Shown: positions 54,169 to 63,900, counted from the stretch's first letter. The stretch is 64,000 nt of DNA from Rubrivivax sp. SCN 71-131 (GCA_001724995.1 MEFD01000014.1:124001-188000), one strand, 5' to 3'. Notes: a model not told the origin generated them from the sequence alone. Program-made: numbers and translations.

Positions 54169-54312
54169 TCAGCGCACAGGCAGGCGCGCGCGCAGCCACG
54201 GACTTCGCTCACGCCTCGGTTTCAACGAGGCGGTGCAAAGTGAGCATTCCGTTTGGGAGCTGTTCAGAAAGACTGAAACTATCCCCAATTGGAACAGGGC
54301 GTCGTCAGACAT
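54169..54312 (-). CDS. 47-codon leader cistron of the polyamine operon, SpeD-N-terminus-like
   Basis: ATG at 54312 is preceded by GGAGAGGACGCC, a strong ribosome binding site, and by TACAAT about 48 bp upstream. The peptide begins MSDDALFQLGIVSVFLNSSQTE and turns basic (SLKPRRERSPWLRARLPVR). ALFQLG with a later QTE resembles, from memory, the N-terminal extension of some alphaproteobacterial S-adenosylmethionine decarboxylases; the catalytic domain is absent. Two hairpins lie inside the ORF. It may be a regulatory leader peptide, a small stand-alone protein, or the remnant of a truncated speD. It is 200 bp upstream of nspC on the same strand. Peptide synthesis is unproven. Confidence 0.5.
   Translation of the reverse strand: MSDDALFQLGIVSVFLNSSQTECSLCTASLKPRRERSPWLRARLPVR
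54207..54288 (-). promoter_or_regulatory. Pair of stem-loops inside the polyamine leader ORF
   Basis: Hairpin 1: GCTCAC+GCCTCG (54207-54218) pairs with CGAGGC (54226-54231) and GTGAGC (54240-54245), two perfect 6-bp stems with an 8-nt bulge and a 7-nt loop. Hairpin 2: TTGGGA...TTCAG (54253-54266) pairs with CTGAA...TCCCCAA (54273-54288). The region is more AT-rich than its surroundings. Both lie within the 47-codon ORF, as an attenuator or structured leader might. Confidence 0.5.
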
Positions 54313-54360
54313 GGCGTCCTCTCCAACCAGCAGATGAGTACCCCTTGCAGGGTGTGGCGG

Positions 54361-54366
54361 ATTGTA
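54361..54366 (-). promoter_or_regulatory. -10 box for the polyamine leader/nspC operon
   Basis: On the minus strand TACAAT, a near-consensus -10 hexamer, would start transcription near 54354, about 42 nt before the leader ORF. No clear -35 box is visible. It is the best -10 hexamer in the 495-bp divergent region between nspC and the nitroreductase gene. Confidence 0.5.
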
Positions 54367-54463
54367 AGGCCCCCTGCCGCTTCGCGCGACTCCCCGGAGC
54401 GCGAACGGGAGCGATCCGGGGACTGCGCCAGAATGACACCTCCCCCTTCGCCCCTGGCCGGCC

Positions 54464-55141
54464 ATGACCGAACCCGCTTCCACCGTCACCCAGGCGCTGC
54501 GCGCACGGCGTTCGACACGTGCCTTCCTGCCGACGCCCGTACCCCGCGCCGTGCTCGAGGAGGTGTTCGCGCTCGCGCTGCGGGTGCCCTCCAACTGCAA
54601 CACCCAGCCCTGGCGCGCCTACGTCGTCTCGGGCGCGCAGAAGGACGAACTCAGGCAGGCGCTGCTGGACGAGGCCGGCAGCGGCCGCCCGCCGAACGCC
54701 GACTTCGACTGGGACGTGCGCTTCGAGGGCGAGCATCGCGAGCGCCAGTTCGGGGCCGCGGCGGCGCTCTACGGCACGACCGGCATCGAACGCCACGACC
54801 GCGCCGCGCGTCAGCGTTCGCTGCTGCGCAACTGGGGCTTCTTCGACGCGCCGCACGCCGTCTTCTTCACCATGCAGCGCTACCTGGGCATGGTCGGCGC
54901 GGTCGACCTCGGCATCTTCGCGCAGGCGGTCTCGCTGCTGCTGACCGAGCGCGGCATCGCCAGCTGCTTCCAGGGCGCGCTGGGCATGTACCCGGGCCCG
55001 GCGCGGCGCCTGTTCGCGCTGCCCGAGGAGGTCGGCATCCTCTTCGGCATGTCCCTGGGCTATGCCGATCCCGATGCCCCGGCCAACCGTACCTGCACCG
55101 GGCGCATCGGCCTCGACGCCGCGGTGAGCTTCGTCGGTTGA
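54464..55141 (+). CDS. nitroreductase family protein
   Basis: A 225-residue FMN oxidoreductase. RRSTRAFLPTPVPRAVLEEV supplies the Arg/Ser FMN-phosphate contacts, SNCNTQPWRAYVV the flavin loop, and LGIFAQAVSLLLTERGIASCFQG the mid-domain helix. Members reduce nitro groups, quinones or enones with NAD(P)H. No Shine-Dalgarno is obvious; CAGAAT at 54429-54434 is a possible -10. It is divergent from the polyamine leader and 55 bp before the aldehyde dehydrogenase gene, which may be co-transcribed. Confidence 0.85.
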   Translation: MTEPASTVTQALRARRSTRAFLPTPVPRAVLEEVFALALRVPSNCNTQPWRAYVVSGAQKDELRQALLDEAGSGRPPNADFDWDVRFEGEHRERQFGAAAALYGTTGIERHDRAARQRSLLRNWGFFDAPHAVFFTMQRYLGMVGAVDLGIFAQAVSLLLTERGIASCFQGALGMYPGPARRLFALPEEVGILFGMSLGYADPDAPANRTCTGRIGLDAAVSFVG

Positions 55142-55196
55142 GGTGATGGCCGCGCCACGCCTGCCGCGCTGAACGCCACGACGGCCGAGAACGCCC

Positions 55197-56768
55197 ATGA
55201 GCTTTCGCCTGACCTACGCGAGCATGTTCGACCCGCCGGCCTCGATGCACGAGGCCTTCGAGGCTGCGCTGTCGCACCTGCGCCGCCAGCTCGGCGCAAC
55301 GCACGGCCTCTACCTGCAGGGGCAGGACGAGCCGCACCGCCCCACGCAGCGCCTGCTCTCGCCGATCGACACGCGCCTCGAGCTCGGCCGCTTCGCGATC
55401 GCCGGGCCCGAGGACGTCGAGCGCGCGATGCAGGCCGCGCGCGCCGCGTACCCCGCCTGGCGGGCGACGCCGCCCGCCGCGCGCGTGGCGCTGCTGCGCC
55501 GCGTCGCCGAGCTGATGCAGCAGCGCGTCTACGCCATCGCCGCGGCGCTGGCGCTGGAGGTCGGCAAGACCCGCATGGAGGCGCTGGGCGAGACGCAGGA
55601 GACGGTGGACTTCTTCCGCCAGTACGCCGACGACTTCGAGCGCGCACGCGACTTCGACGTGCCGCTGCCCGATGACCCGCTGGCCGGCGTGCGCGCGACC
55701 AACCGCTCGGTGCTGCGGCCGCATGGCGTGTGGCTGGTGATCGCGCCCTTCAACTATCCGCTGGCGCTGATGGGCGGGCCGACGGCAGCGGCCCTCGTCA
55801 CCGGCAACGTCGTCGTGGCCAAGGGCTCACCGCACACGCCCTGGGGCGGGCGCCTGCTGGCCGACTGCCTGCGCGACGCCGGCGTGCCGCCGGGCGTCTT
55901 CCAGTGGCTGCACGGCGACACGCACGAACTCGGCACGGCGCTGGCCGCGCATCCCGACGTCGCCGGCATCACCTTCACCGGCTCGGTCGCCGTCGGGCGT
56001 GCGCTGCTCGCGCAATGCGCGGGCGGCCGCTGGCCGCGCCCCTGCATCGCCGAGATGGGCGGCAAGAACCCCTGCATCGTCACCGAGCACGCGGACCTGG
56101 ACGCCGCCGCCGCCGGCATCGTGCGCTCGGCCTACGGGCTCTCCGGGCAGAAGTGCTCGGCGCTGTCGCGCCTGTACGTGCACCGCCGCGTCGCCGATGC
56201 GCTGATCGAGCGCGTGCAGGCGCAGACGGCGGCCTTGTCCGTCGGCGACCCGACCGAGCGGCGCCACGGCATGGGCCCGGTCAACAACGCCGCCGCGCGC
56301 GCGCGCTTCGAGCACAGCCTGCAGCAACTGCGGCAAGGCGGCGCCACCCTGCTGGCCGGCGGCACGCAACTGCTGGAGGGCATGTACGCGCACGGTCATT
56401 TCGTCGCCCCGACGCTGGTCGAGGCGCCCAGCGCGCATCCGCTGTGGCGACAGGAACTCTTCCTGCCGCTGCTCATGCTGCAGCGGGTGGACTCGCGCGC
56501 ACAGGCGATGCAACTCGCCAACGACAGCGAAGTCGGCCTCAGCGCCGGCTTCTACGGCGCTGCCGACGAGGTCGCCTGGTTTCACGAGCACATCGAGGCC
56601 GGCGTCACCTACGCCAACCGCGCCCAGGGCGCGACCACCGGCGCCTGGCCCGGCTACCAGCCCTTCGGCGGCTGGAAAGGCTCGGGCAGCAGCGGCAAGG
56701 CGATCGCCAGTTTCTACTACCTGCCGCTGTACCTGCGCGAGCAGTCGCGCACGGTGGTGATCACCTGA
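55197..56768 (+). CDS. aldehyde dehydrogenase, 1-pyrroline-5-carboxylate dehydrogenase-like
   Basis: A 523-residue NAD(P)-dependent dehydrogenase. Motifs: VIAPFNYPLALMGGPTAAAL, cofactor loop FTGSVAVGRALL, active Glu in AEMGGKNPCIVTE and catalytic Cys in GLSGQKCSALSRLYV, ending PFGGWKGSGSSGK. Residues 1-60 form an N-terminal extension like that of P5C dehydrogenases. GQKCSA is more typical of P5C dehydrogenase than of betaine or succinic-semialdehyde enzymes. P5C/glutamate semialdehyde is a likely substrate; another semialdehyde, for example from polyamine catabolism, is possible given the neighbouring operon. Confidence 0.82.
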   Translation: MSFRLTYASMFDPPASMHEAFEAALSHLRRQLGATHGLYLQGQDEPHRPTQRLLSPIDTRLELGRFAIAGPEDVERAMQAARAAYPAWRATPPAARVALLRRVAELMQQRVYAIAAALALEVGKTRMEALGETQETVDFFRQYADDFERARDFDVPLPDDPLAGVRATNRSVLRPHGVWLVIAPFNYPLALMGGPTAAALVTGNVVVAKGSPHTPWGGRLLADCLRDAGVPPGVFQWLHGDTHELGTALAAHPDVAGITFTGSVAVGRALLAQCAGGRWPRPCIAEMGGKNPCIVTEHADLDAAAAGIVRSAYGLSGQKCSALSRLYVHRRVADALIERVQAQTAALSVGDPTERRHGMGPVNNAAARARFEHSLQQLRQGGATLLAGGTQLLEGMYAHGHFVAPTLVEAPSAHPLWRQELFLPLLMLQRVDSRAQAMQLANDSEVGLSAGFYGAADEVAWFHEHIEAGVTYANRAQGATTGAWPGYQPFGGWKGSGSSGKAIASFYYLPLYLREQSRTVVIT

Positions 56769-56823
56769 GCCTGCACGCGGCGGACTGCACCAGGGGGCCT
56801 GCGCCAGGGGTCGGTCCGGGCGC

Positions 56824-56829
56824 TACAGT
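56824..56829 (+). promoter_or_regulatory. Candidate -10 box for the cytochrome c gene
   Basis: TACAGT lies 21 bp before the ATG at 56850, with GGAGG at 56837-56841 as ribosome binding site. The leader would be very short, about 15 nt. No -35 hexamer is clear. Confidence 0.4.
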
Positions 56830-56849
56830 CGGCGGCGGAGGATGACGCG

Positions 56850-57368
56850 ATGTCGAGTTCGAGGAACCAGGCCGGCGCGACGCTTCGCGCCTACAAGGCG
56901 CTTGCCGCACTGGCAACGCTGGGCGCGCTGACGACGCTTGGCGGCTGCGCGGTCGAATGGCAGAACCGGCAGGCGGCGAAGGAGCTGGCCGAGCAGGCGA
57001 AGCCGCCGGGATCGCTGTACGCGGGCTGGCGCGTGTTCCAGGAGCGCTGTGCCGGCTGCCACGGCGCGGACGCCACCGGCACGCGCGGCGCGCCGGATCT
57101 GCTGGCGCACATGCGCGAGATGGGTCAGCGCCGCTTCGTGAGCCTGGTGCTGCAGCGCTACGACTGGCCCGCCTCCATCGCCGGCGGTCGCGGCGATGGC
57201 CCGGCGCGCGAAGCGCTGCTGACCGAGATCGAGCAGCGCCGCGCAGGCGGCCTGACGATGCCCGCCTGGCAGGGCGAACCCACTGTGCAGGCGCACATCG
57301 TCGACCTCTACGCCTGGCTGTCGGCGCGCGCCCAGGGCACGCAGGGGCCGGGGCGTCCGCCATCCTGA
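56850..57368 (+). CDS. mono-haem cytochrome c lipoprotein
   Basis: A 172-residue protein. Hydrophobic signal (about 18-33) ends in the lipobox LGGC, so it is probably lipid-anchored in the periplasm. A single haem site CAGCH lies at about residues 68-72; LTMPAW near residue 135 gives the likely Met axial ligand. GGAGG lies before ATG 56850. It is a small class I cytochrome, possibly an electron carrier for a terminal oxidase or a periplasmic dehydrogenase; no partner is adjacent. Confidence 0.85.
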   Translation: MSSSRNQAGATLRAYKALAALATLGALTTLGGCAVEWQNRQAAKELAEQAKPPGSLYAGWRVFQERCAGCHGADATGTRGAPDLLAHMREMGQRRFVSLVLQRYDWPASIAGGRGDGPAREALLTEIEQRRAGGLTMPAWQGEPTVQAHIVDLYAWLSARAQGTQGPGRPPS

Positions 57369-57480
57369 CGCCGTCGGCTCGATCCCGCGGCGCAGGCTCA
57401 CTCTGTGAGCCAGCACCGTGGCAGGCTGGAGCGACAAGGCCGCTTGCCCGATCCGGGTGCGGCCAAGCCCGGGCCCGACG

Positions 57481-60400
57481 ATGCTGAACCTGCACTTCTC
57501 CAACCGCACCGAGGCGCTGGCCGAGCGCCTGCTGGCCACCCTCACCGAGCACGAAGACGACCCCTTCGCGTTCACCGAGCTGATCGTTCCCAGCGCGGCG
57601 ATGCGCCGCTGGCTGACCCTGGCGATCGCGCGCGCGCAGGGCATCGGCGCCAACCTGCGCTTTCACTTCCTCGCGCAGTGGCTGTGGCGGCTGCTGGCCA
57701 CGCAGCGCCCTTCGGCGCCGCAGGAATCGCCGCTGGCCACGGCGGTGCTCGGCTGGCGCGTCTACGCAGCTTTCGGCGATGCTGCCTGGATCGCCGCCCA
57801 CCCGCGCCTGGCGCACTACCTGGCGCAGGCCGACGCGGTGATGCGCGCGGAGCTGGCGCAGGACGTGGCGGCGCTGCTGGAGCAGTACACGAGCTGGCGC
57901 CCGGACTGGCTGCAGGCCTGGGGCGAGGGCCGGCGGGTCCTGCCCGCGCACCCGGACGAGGCCTGGCAGGCCGCGCTGTGGCGCCGACTCGCCGCCGAGC
58001 TCGAGCTGCCCGAGCGCCAACCCGTGGCCGCCTTCGTCGAGGCACTGCGCCGCGACGGCGCCGCGGGCGCGCGCGCCGCCGGCCTGCCCGCGCGCGTGCA
58101 CGTCTTCGCGCCGCCGGCGATGCCGCCGCTGCACCAGCAGCTGCTGGCGCAGCTCGGCGGCGTGATGGAGGTCGACGTCTACATCCTCAACCCCTGCCGC
58201 GAGTACTGGTTCGAGCTCGTCGACCGCAGGCGCCTGGCGCACCTGGCCGCGCGCGGGCAGGCCGCGGCGCACGAGGAGGGCAACCCGCTGCTCGCCGCCT
58301 GGGGCCGGCAGACGCAGGCGCTGGTCGACGGCCTCGTCGACCTCGGCGGCGAGGCCCTCGTCGACGACGGCGACTACCGGCCGCACCCGGGCAGCAGCCT
58401 GCTGGCGCAGCTGCAGAACGCGCTGCTCGACCTGCAGCCGATCGAGCCCGGCTCGATCACGCTTGCCGGCGAGGACCGCAGCCTCGAAGTGCACGTTTGC
58501 CACTCGCGCACGCGCGAGCTCGAAGTGCTGCAGGAGCGCCTGCTGGCGCTGTTCGCGCACGATCCCGGGCTGCAGCCGGGCGACGTGCTCGTCGTCCTGC
58601 CCGACCTCGAGGCCGCGGCGCCCCTGATCGAAGCCGTCTTCGGCAGCACGCCCGCGCCGCGGCGCATTCCGTTCACCATCACCGGCCGCGCGCGCAGCGC
58701 GGTCGACGCGCCCGCGCGCGCGCTGCTCGGCCTGCTGGACCTGCTGGCCTCGCGCCTGCCCGCCAGCGCCATCGTCGGCCTGCTGCAGCAGCCGGTGGTG
58801 GCGCGGCGCTTCGCCATCGACGACGACGAGCTGGAGCAGGTGCACGCCTGGCTGCACGCGGCCGGTGCGCACTGGGGCCTGGACGGCGCACACCGCAGCG
58901 GCTTCGGCGTGCCCGCGCAGGAGCGCGGCACGCTCGCCGACGGCATGGCGCGGCTCTTCCTCGGCCATGCGCTGCCGCCCGGGCTGGCCGAGCCCTTCGC
59001 CGGACTGCTGCCCGGCGCCGACATCGCCGGCAGCGACGCCGCCCTGCTCGGACGGCTGTGGAGCTTCGTCGAGGCGCTCACGCACTGGCACGCCGCGCTG
59101 GCGCAGGCGCAGCCGCCGGCGGCCTGGGCGACGCTGCTGCACGCGGCCTGCGACCGCTTCATCGCCGCCGCAGGCGACGAGCGTGCCGACCTGCGCGAGC
59201 TGCACGCCGTCATCGCGCAACTCGCCGACGAGATGCAGCAGGGCGGGCTCACCGAGCCGCTGCCGCTGCCGGTGCTGCGCCAGGCGCTGCAGCAGCGCCT
59301 GGACGACCCGGCGCGCGGCGGCGTGCCCGGCGGCGGCGTGACCTTCACCGCGATGAGCAGCCTGCGCGGCCTGCCCTACGGCGTCGTCTGCGTGCTCGGC
59401 CTCGACGACGGCCTTTTCCCCGGCCCGGCGCGCAGCGTCGAATTCGACCTGCTGGCCGCGATGCCGCGCCGCGGCGACCGCCAGCGGCGGCTCGACGAGC
59501 GCAACCTCTTCCTCGACCTGCTGCTGGCCGCGCGCACGCACCTGCACCTCAGCCACACCGGCCGCAGCGTGCGCGACAACGCGCCGCTGCCGCCGTCGGT
59601 GCTGGTGGCCGAGCTGCTCGACCTGCTCGTGCCGGCGATCGCGGGCGAAGCGGCCGGGTACGAGGGCCTCGCCGCGGCGCGCGCGCGGCTGGTGGTCGAG
59701 CACCCGCTGCAGCCCTTCTCGCCCGTGGCCTTCCAGGTCGACGGCGACCCCCGGCGGCGCAGCCACGACGAGGCCCTGGCCGAAGCCTTGCGCCAGGCGC
59801 TCGCGCCGCGGCCGGCGCCGGGCAGCACGCGCGGCAGGCCGCCGGACGCAGCGAGCCCGGCTGCAGCCGGCGCAGGCGCGGACGACGGCGCCGACGAAGG
59901 CACCGAAGACGAGGACGCGAGCCCGTGGCCCGACCTGTCGCAACAGGCGCCCTTTCTTGCCGCGCCCCTGCCCGCGCCGGGCCCCGAGTGGCGCCGCGTG
60001 GCGATCGAGCAGCTCGTGCAGTTCTTCCGCCACCCCAGCCGCGCGCTGCTGCGTCGGCGCCTGGGCATCGAGCTTGCCTGGGACGGCGAAGAGCTGGAGG
60101 ACGACGAGCCGCTGCACGCCGATGCGCGCACGCAGCGCCGGCTGGCCGAGCGCCTGCTGCCGGCGCTGCTGGCCGGCGCCGATCGCGAGCGCGCGCTGAG
60201 GCTGGCGCAGGCGGGCGCCGACTGGCCGGCCGGCGCGCTCGGTCAGGTGCAGCTCGAGCAGGCGCTGCCGCCGCTCGAGCGCTTCGCGCAGCGCGTGCGC
60301 GAGGCCACGACCACACCGCCGATCGATCCGCGCGTCGTCGAGCAGGCGTTCGATCTCGACGGCGAGAGCTGGACGCTGGTGATCACCCTGGCCGGCCTGC

Positions 60401-60906
60401 GGCTCGAGGGGCAGACGCGCTGGCGCGCCGGCAGCCTGCGCGCGCAGGACCGGCTCGAAGCCTGGATCCAGCACCTCGCCCTGTGTGCCGCAGCACCCGC
60501 CGACGTGGCGCGGCGCACACGCTGGATCGCGCTCGACGAGGCGCTGGCCCTCACGCCGGTGCCCGAGGCATCCGCGGAGCTCGCGCGGCTGCTGCGCCAC
60601 TACCGCCGCGGGCTCACCGAGCCGCTGCACTTCTACCCGCGCACCTCCTGGACCTTCGTGCACACCCAGGGCAATCGCGACCAGGCGCGCGCGGCCTGGA
60701 CGCCGGGCCCGTACAACGCGCATGCGGAGGGCGCGGACGCCGCCCATCGCCTGGCGCTGCGCGGCTGCGCCGAGCCGCTGGATGCGGCCTTCGAGGAGAT
60801 CGCGCATGCGGTTTTCGGCCCGCTGCTCGCGCATACCGATGCCGAGGCCGATGCCGAGGCCGATGCCGAGACCGACGCCGCGGGCGGGAACGGGGAGCCG
60901 GCATGA
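57481..60906 (+). CDS. recC: exodeoxyribonuclease V gamma subunit
   Basis: A 1141-residue subunit of RecBCD, which processes double-strand DNA ends and recognises Chi in E. coli. It begins LNLHFSNRTEALAERLLATL as RecC does, contains VPSAAMRRWLTLAIA, an inactive helicase-like pair of domains, and ends in the inactive nuclease-like domain with FYPRTSWTFV. A Glu/Asp-rich linker lies around residues 790-820, and an acidic tandem repeat closes the C-terminus. ATG at 57481 is the family start; an in-frame GTG at 57418 is rejected. Its TGA overlaps the recB ATG. Confidence 0.94.
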   Translation: MLNLHFSNRTEALAERLLATLTEHEDDPFAFTELIVPSAAMRRWLTLAIARAQGIGANLRFHFLAQWLWRLLATQRPSAPQESPLATAVLGWRVYAAFGDAAWIAAHPRLAHYLAQADAVMRAELAQDVAALLEQYTSWRPDWLQAWGEGRRVLPAHPDEAWQAALWRRLAAELELPERQPVAAFVEALRRDGAAGARAAGLPARVHVFAPPAMPPLHQQLLAQLGGVMEVDVYILNPCREYWFELVDRRRLAHLAARGQAAAHEEGNPLLAAWGRQTQALVDGLVDLGGEALVDDGDYRPHPGSSLLAQLQNALLDLQPIEPGSITLAGEDRSLEVHVCHSRTRELEVLQERLLALFAHDPGLQPGDVLVVLPDLEAAAPLIEAVFGSTPAPRRIPFTITGRARSAVDAPARALLGLLDLLASRLPASAIVGLLQQPVVARRFAIDDDELEQVHAWLHAAGAHWGLDGAHRSGFGVPAQERGTLADGMARLFLGHALPPGLAEPFAGLLPGADIAGSDAALLGRLWSFVEALTHWHAALAQAQPPAAWATLLHAACDRFIAAAGDERADLRELHAVIAQLADEMQQGGLTEPLPLPVLRQALQQRLDDPARGGVPGGGVTFTAMSSLRGLPYGVVCVLGLDDGLFPGPARSVEFDLLAAMPRRGDRQRRLDERNLFLDLLLAARTHLHLSHTGRSVRDNAPLPPSVLVAELLDLLVPAIAGEAAGYEGLAAARARLVVEHPLQPFSPVAFQVDGDPRRRSHDEALAEALRQALAPRPAPGSTRGRPPDAASPAAAGAGADDGADEGTEDEDASPWPDLSQQAPFLAAPLPAPGPEWRRVAIEQLVQFFRHPSRALLRRRLGIELAWDGEELEDDEPLHADARTQRRLAERLLPALLAGADRERALRLAQAGADWPAGALGQVQLEQALPPLERFAQRVREATTTPPIDPRVVEQAFDLDGESWTLVITLAGLRLEGQTRWRAGSLRAQDRLEAWIQHLALCAAAPADVARRTRWIALDEALALTPVPEASAELARLLRHYRRGLTEPLHFYPRTSWTFVHTQGNRDQARAAWTPGPYNAHAEGADAAHRLALRGCAEPLDAAFEEIAHAVFGPLLAHTDAEADAEADAETDAAGGNGEPA
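60841..60876. repeat. Twelve-base tandem repeat at the recC C-terminus
   Basis: Two exact copies of GCCGAGGCCGAT and one variant copy (GCCGAGACCGAC), in frame, encode alternating acidic/Ala residues (AEAD repeats) in the last 25 codons of recC. Copy-number change would keep the frame. Confidence 0.85.
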
Positions 60907-63900
60907 CGCCACAACCGCTCGACGTCTTCGAAGACCCGCTCGACGGCACGACGCTGATCGAGGCCTCGGCCGGCACCGGCAAGACCTGGAACCTGTGCGG
61001 CCTGGTGCTGCGCCTGCTGCTCGAACAGGGCCTGGAGCTGCCGCACATCCTGGTCGTCACCTTCACCAAGGCGGCGACGGCGGAGCTGCGCGCACGCATC
61101 CGCGCGCGCCTGACCGACACGCTGGCCGGCCTGCACGGCGGCGCGGCCGGCACCGATCCGTTCGTCGCCGCGCTGCTGGGCGCACTGCGTCGGCGCGGCG
61201 TCGACGACGAGACGATGCGCCGGCGCCTGCAGCTCGCGCTGCAGACCTTCGACGAGGCGTCGATCTTCACCATCCACGGCTTCTGCCAGCGCGCGCTGGC
61301 AGAAGCGCCCTTTGCCGCGGCGCTGCCCCTGAGCAGCGAGCTCAGCCCCGACGATGCCGAGCTGCGCCGGCAGGTGACGAACGACTTCTGGCGCTGTCAC
61401 GTCGTCGCCCCGCCGGCCCAGGCGCTGCCGGCCGCGCTGGCCGCGCATCTCGTCGAGCGCAAGGACACGCCCGAGCGCTGGGCCGAGCTGCTGCAGCGGC
61501 GCGTGGCGCGGCCGCTGTCGCGCGCGATCTGGCCCGAGACGCTGCCGCCCCCCGCCGACGAGGCGCTGCTGCGCGAGTGCTTCACGCGCCTGCAGGCGAT
61601 GTGGGCGCAGGAGGGGCGCGCGATCGTCGACCTCGTCGCCGCGGCGCTGCCGCGCCTGCCGGCCAACGTCTACAAGCCCGCGACGCTCGCCCTGGCCGCG
61701 CAGGGCTGGGAGCGCCTGCTGCTCGCCGCCGGGGTCGACTGCGCGAACTTCGCCCTGCCCAAGCTCGATCTGCTGACGAGCACGCGGCTGCAGGCGAAGA
61801 AGGGGCATGCCCCGATCGAGGCGCACCCCTTCTTCGCCGCCGCCGACGCGCTGCTGGCGCTGGCCGCGCAGCGCCAGCACGCGCTCGAGGCGCAGCGCCT
61901 GCAGCTGCTGCGCACGCTGCTCGAGGAAGGCCCGCCGGCGCTGCGTGCACTCAAGCGCCAGCAGCGCGTGATGGCCTTCGACGACCTGCTGCACGACCTG
62001 CACGAGCGCCTTTCCTCCGCGGCCGGCGCGCGCCTGGCCGCGGCGCTGCGCGCGCGCTGGCCGGTGGCCCTGATCGACGAGTTCCAGGACACCGACCCGC
62101 TGCAGTGGGCCATCTTCGACGCACTGCACGGCGCGGCCGGTGCGCCGCTGTTCCTGCTCGGCGACCCCAAGCAGGCGATCTACAGCTTCCGCCACGCCGA
62201 CCTGCACACCTACCTGCAGGCGCGCTCGCGCGCCCGCACGCTGCGCTCGCTGACCGAGAACCAGCGCTCCACGCCGGCGCTGCTGGCGGCGCTGAACGCG
62301 CTCTTCGGCCGCCACGCCCGCGCCTTCGTGCTGCCGGGGCTGGACTACCTGCCGCTGCGGGCCGGCGCCAAGCCGCGGCCGGGCTTCGTCGACCGCAGCG
62401 AGGCGCGCGCGCCGCTGCAGCTGTGGTCGCTGCCGCGCGCGCCCGACGGCCAGCCGCTGCCCAAGGGCCAGGCGCGCGCGCTCGCCGCGCAGGCGGTGGC
62501 CGCAGAGATCGCGCGCCTGCTCGCCGCCGCGCGCCGCGGCGAGGTCGAGTGCGCCGCACGGCCGCTGGCGGCGAGCGACCTGGCGGTGCTCGTGCGCACG
62601 CACGCCGAAGGCGCGCTCATGCGCCGCGCGCTGGCGGCAGTCGGCGTCGGCTGCGTCGAGCTCTCGCAGGCCGACGTGCACCACAGTGCCGATGCCGAGG
62701 AGCTCGAGCGCGTGCTCGCGGCGATGCTCGCGCCGCGGCGCGAAGGCGCACTGCGCGCCGCCCTGGCGACCGGGCTGATGGGCCTGGACGCCGCGGCGAT
62801 CGAGGCGCTGGCGCACGACGAGGCGGCACTGCTCGGCCACGTCATGCGCTTTGCCGCCTACCGCGAGGCCTGGGTCCGGCACGGCGTCGGCCCGATGCTG
62901 CGCCGCTGGCTGCAGCAGGAGCAGGTGGCGCCGCGCCTGCTGCAGCGCGAGGACGGCGAGCGGCGCCTGACCAACCTGCTGCACCTGGCCGAGCGGCTGC
63001 ACGAGGCCGCGGTGCAGCACGCCGCGCCCGAGTCGCTGCTGCGCTGGCTGCAGCAGCAGCGTCGCCACGGCGACAACGGCGACGCCGCGCAGCTGCGCCT
63101 GGAGTCCGATCGCGACCTCGTCGCCATCGTCACCATCCACAAGAGCAAGGGCCTCGAGTACCCGCTGGTGTTCTGCCCCTTCCTCTGGGACGGCAGCCTC
63201 GGCCGCAGCGACGCGCTCTGCGCCGGCATCGATTACCACGACGAACACGGCGCCGCGGTCAGCGACTTCCGCCCCGACGCCGCCCGTGCCGAGGTGAAGG
63301 CGCAGTTGCGCCTGGAGCGCCTGGCCGAGCACGTGCGCCTGATCTACGTCGCGCTCACGCGCGCGGTGCAGCGCTGCGTCGTCGTCGTCGGCCCCTACCG
63401 CAGCGGCAACTCGACCGCCCAGGCCGGCACGGCGCCGCTGAACGGGTTGCTGGCCGGGGAGGGCGACGCGCTCGCGCTGCCGAAGAAGCCGCTCGAGCCG
63501 GCGCGGATCGATGCCGCCTGGGCGGCCTTCGCCGCCGCAGAGGCGCCGCAGGTCGGCCTGCAGGCCCTGCCGCTGCCGCCCGCGCCCGCGTTGGCGCCGC
63601 GCCTCGTGGCGCCGCAGTCGCTGGCGGCGCTGCCAGCGCCGGTGGAGCGCGCGCCGAGCTGGACTCTCGGCAGCTTCAGCAGCCTGGCGCGCGGCTGGCG
63701 TCACGAAGCCGCGGCGCGCGACCACGACGACGCCCTGCCGGACGCCGAGGAGGTCGCCGCCGCGGCCACCGGCGGGGCGGAGACGGCGCGCCCGCGGGAC
63801 GAGGACGACATCCTCGCCTTCCCGCGCGGGCCCGAGGCCGGCGAGTGCCTGCATGCGCTGTTCGAGCGCGTCGACTTCGGCGACGCCAGCACCTGGCCCG

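Noticed and set aside
54219..54292. Possible CRISPR remnant (GTTTCAAC ... CTGAAAC)
   Set aside because: There is no second copy of any 25-40 bp unit, no spacer periodicity and no cas gene. The symmetry is explained better by the two hairpins in the leader ORF.
57418..57480. recC start 63 bp upstream
   Set aside because: The added 21 residues are not RecC-like, and LNLHFSNR at 57484 is the conserved family N-terminus directly after ATG.
56761..60912. 1383-codon open frame on the minus strand opposite recC
   Set aside because: It lies entirely opposite a full-length RecC with intact family motifs. Its translation is Ala/Arg/Gln-rich low complexity with no recognisable domain, a common result of strong third-position GC bias.
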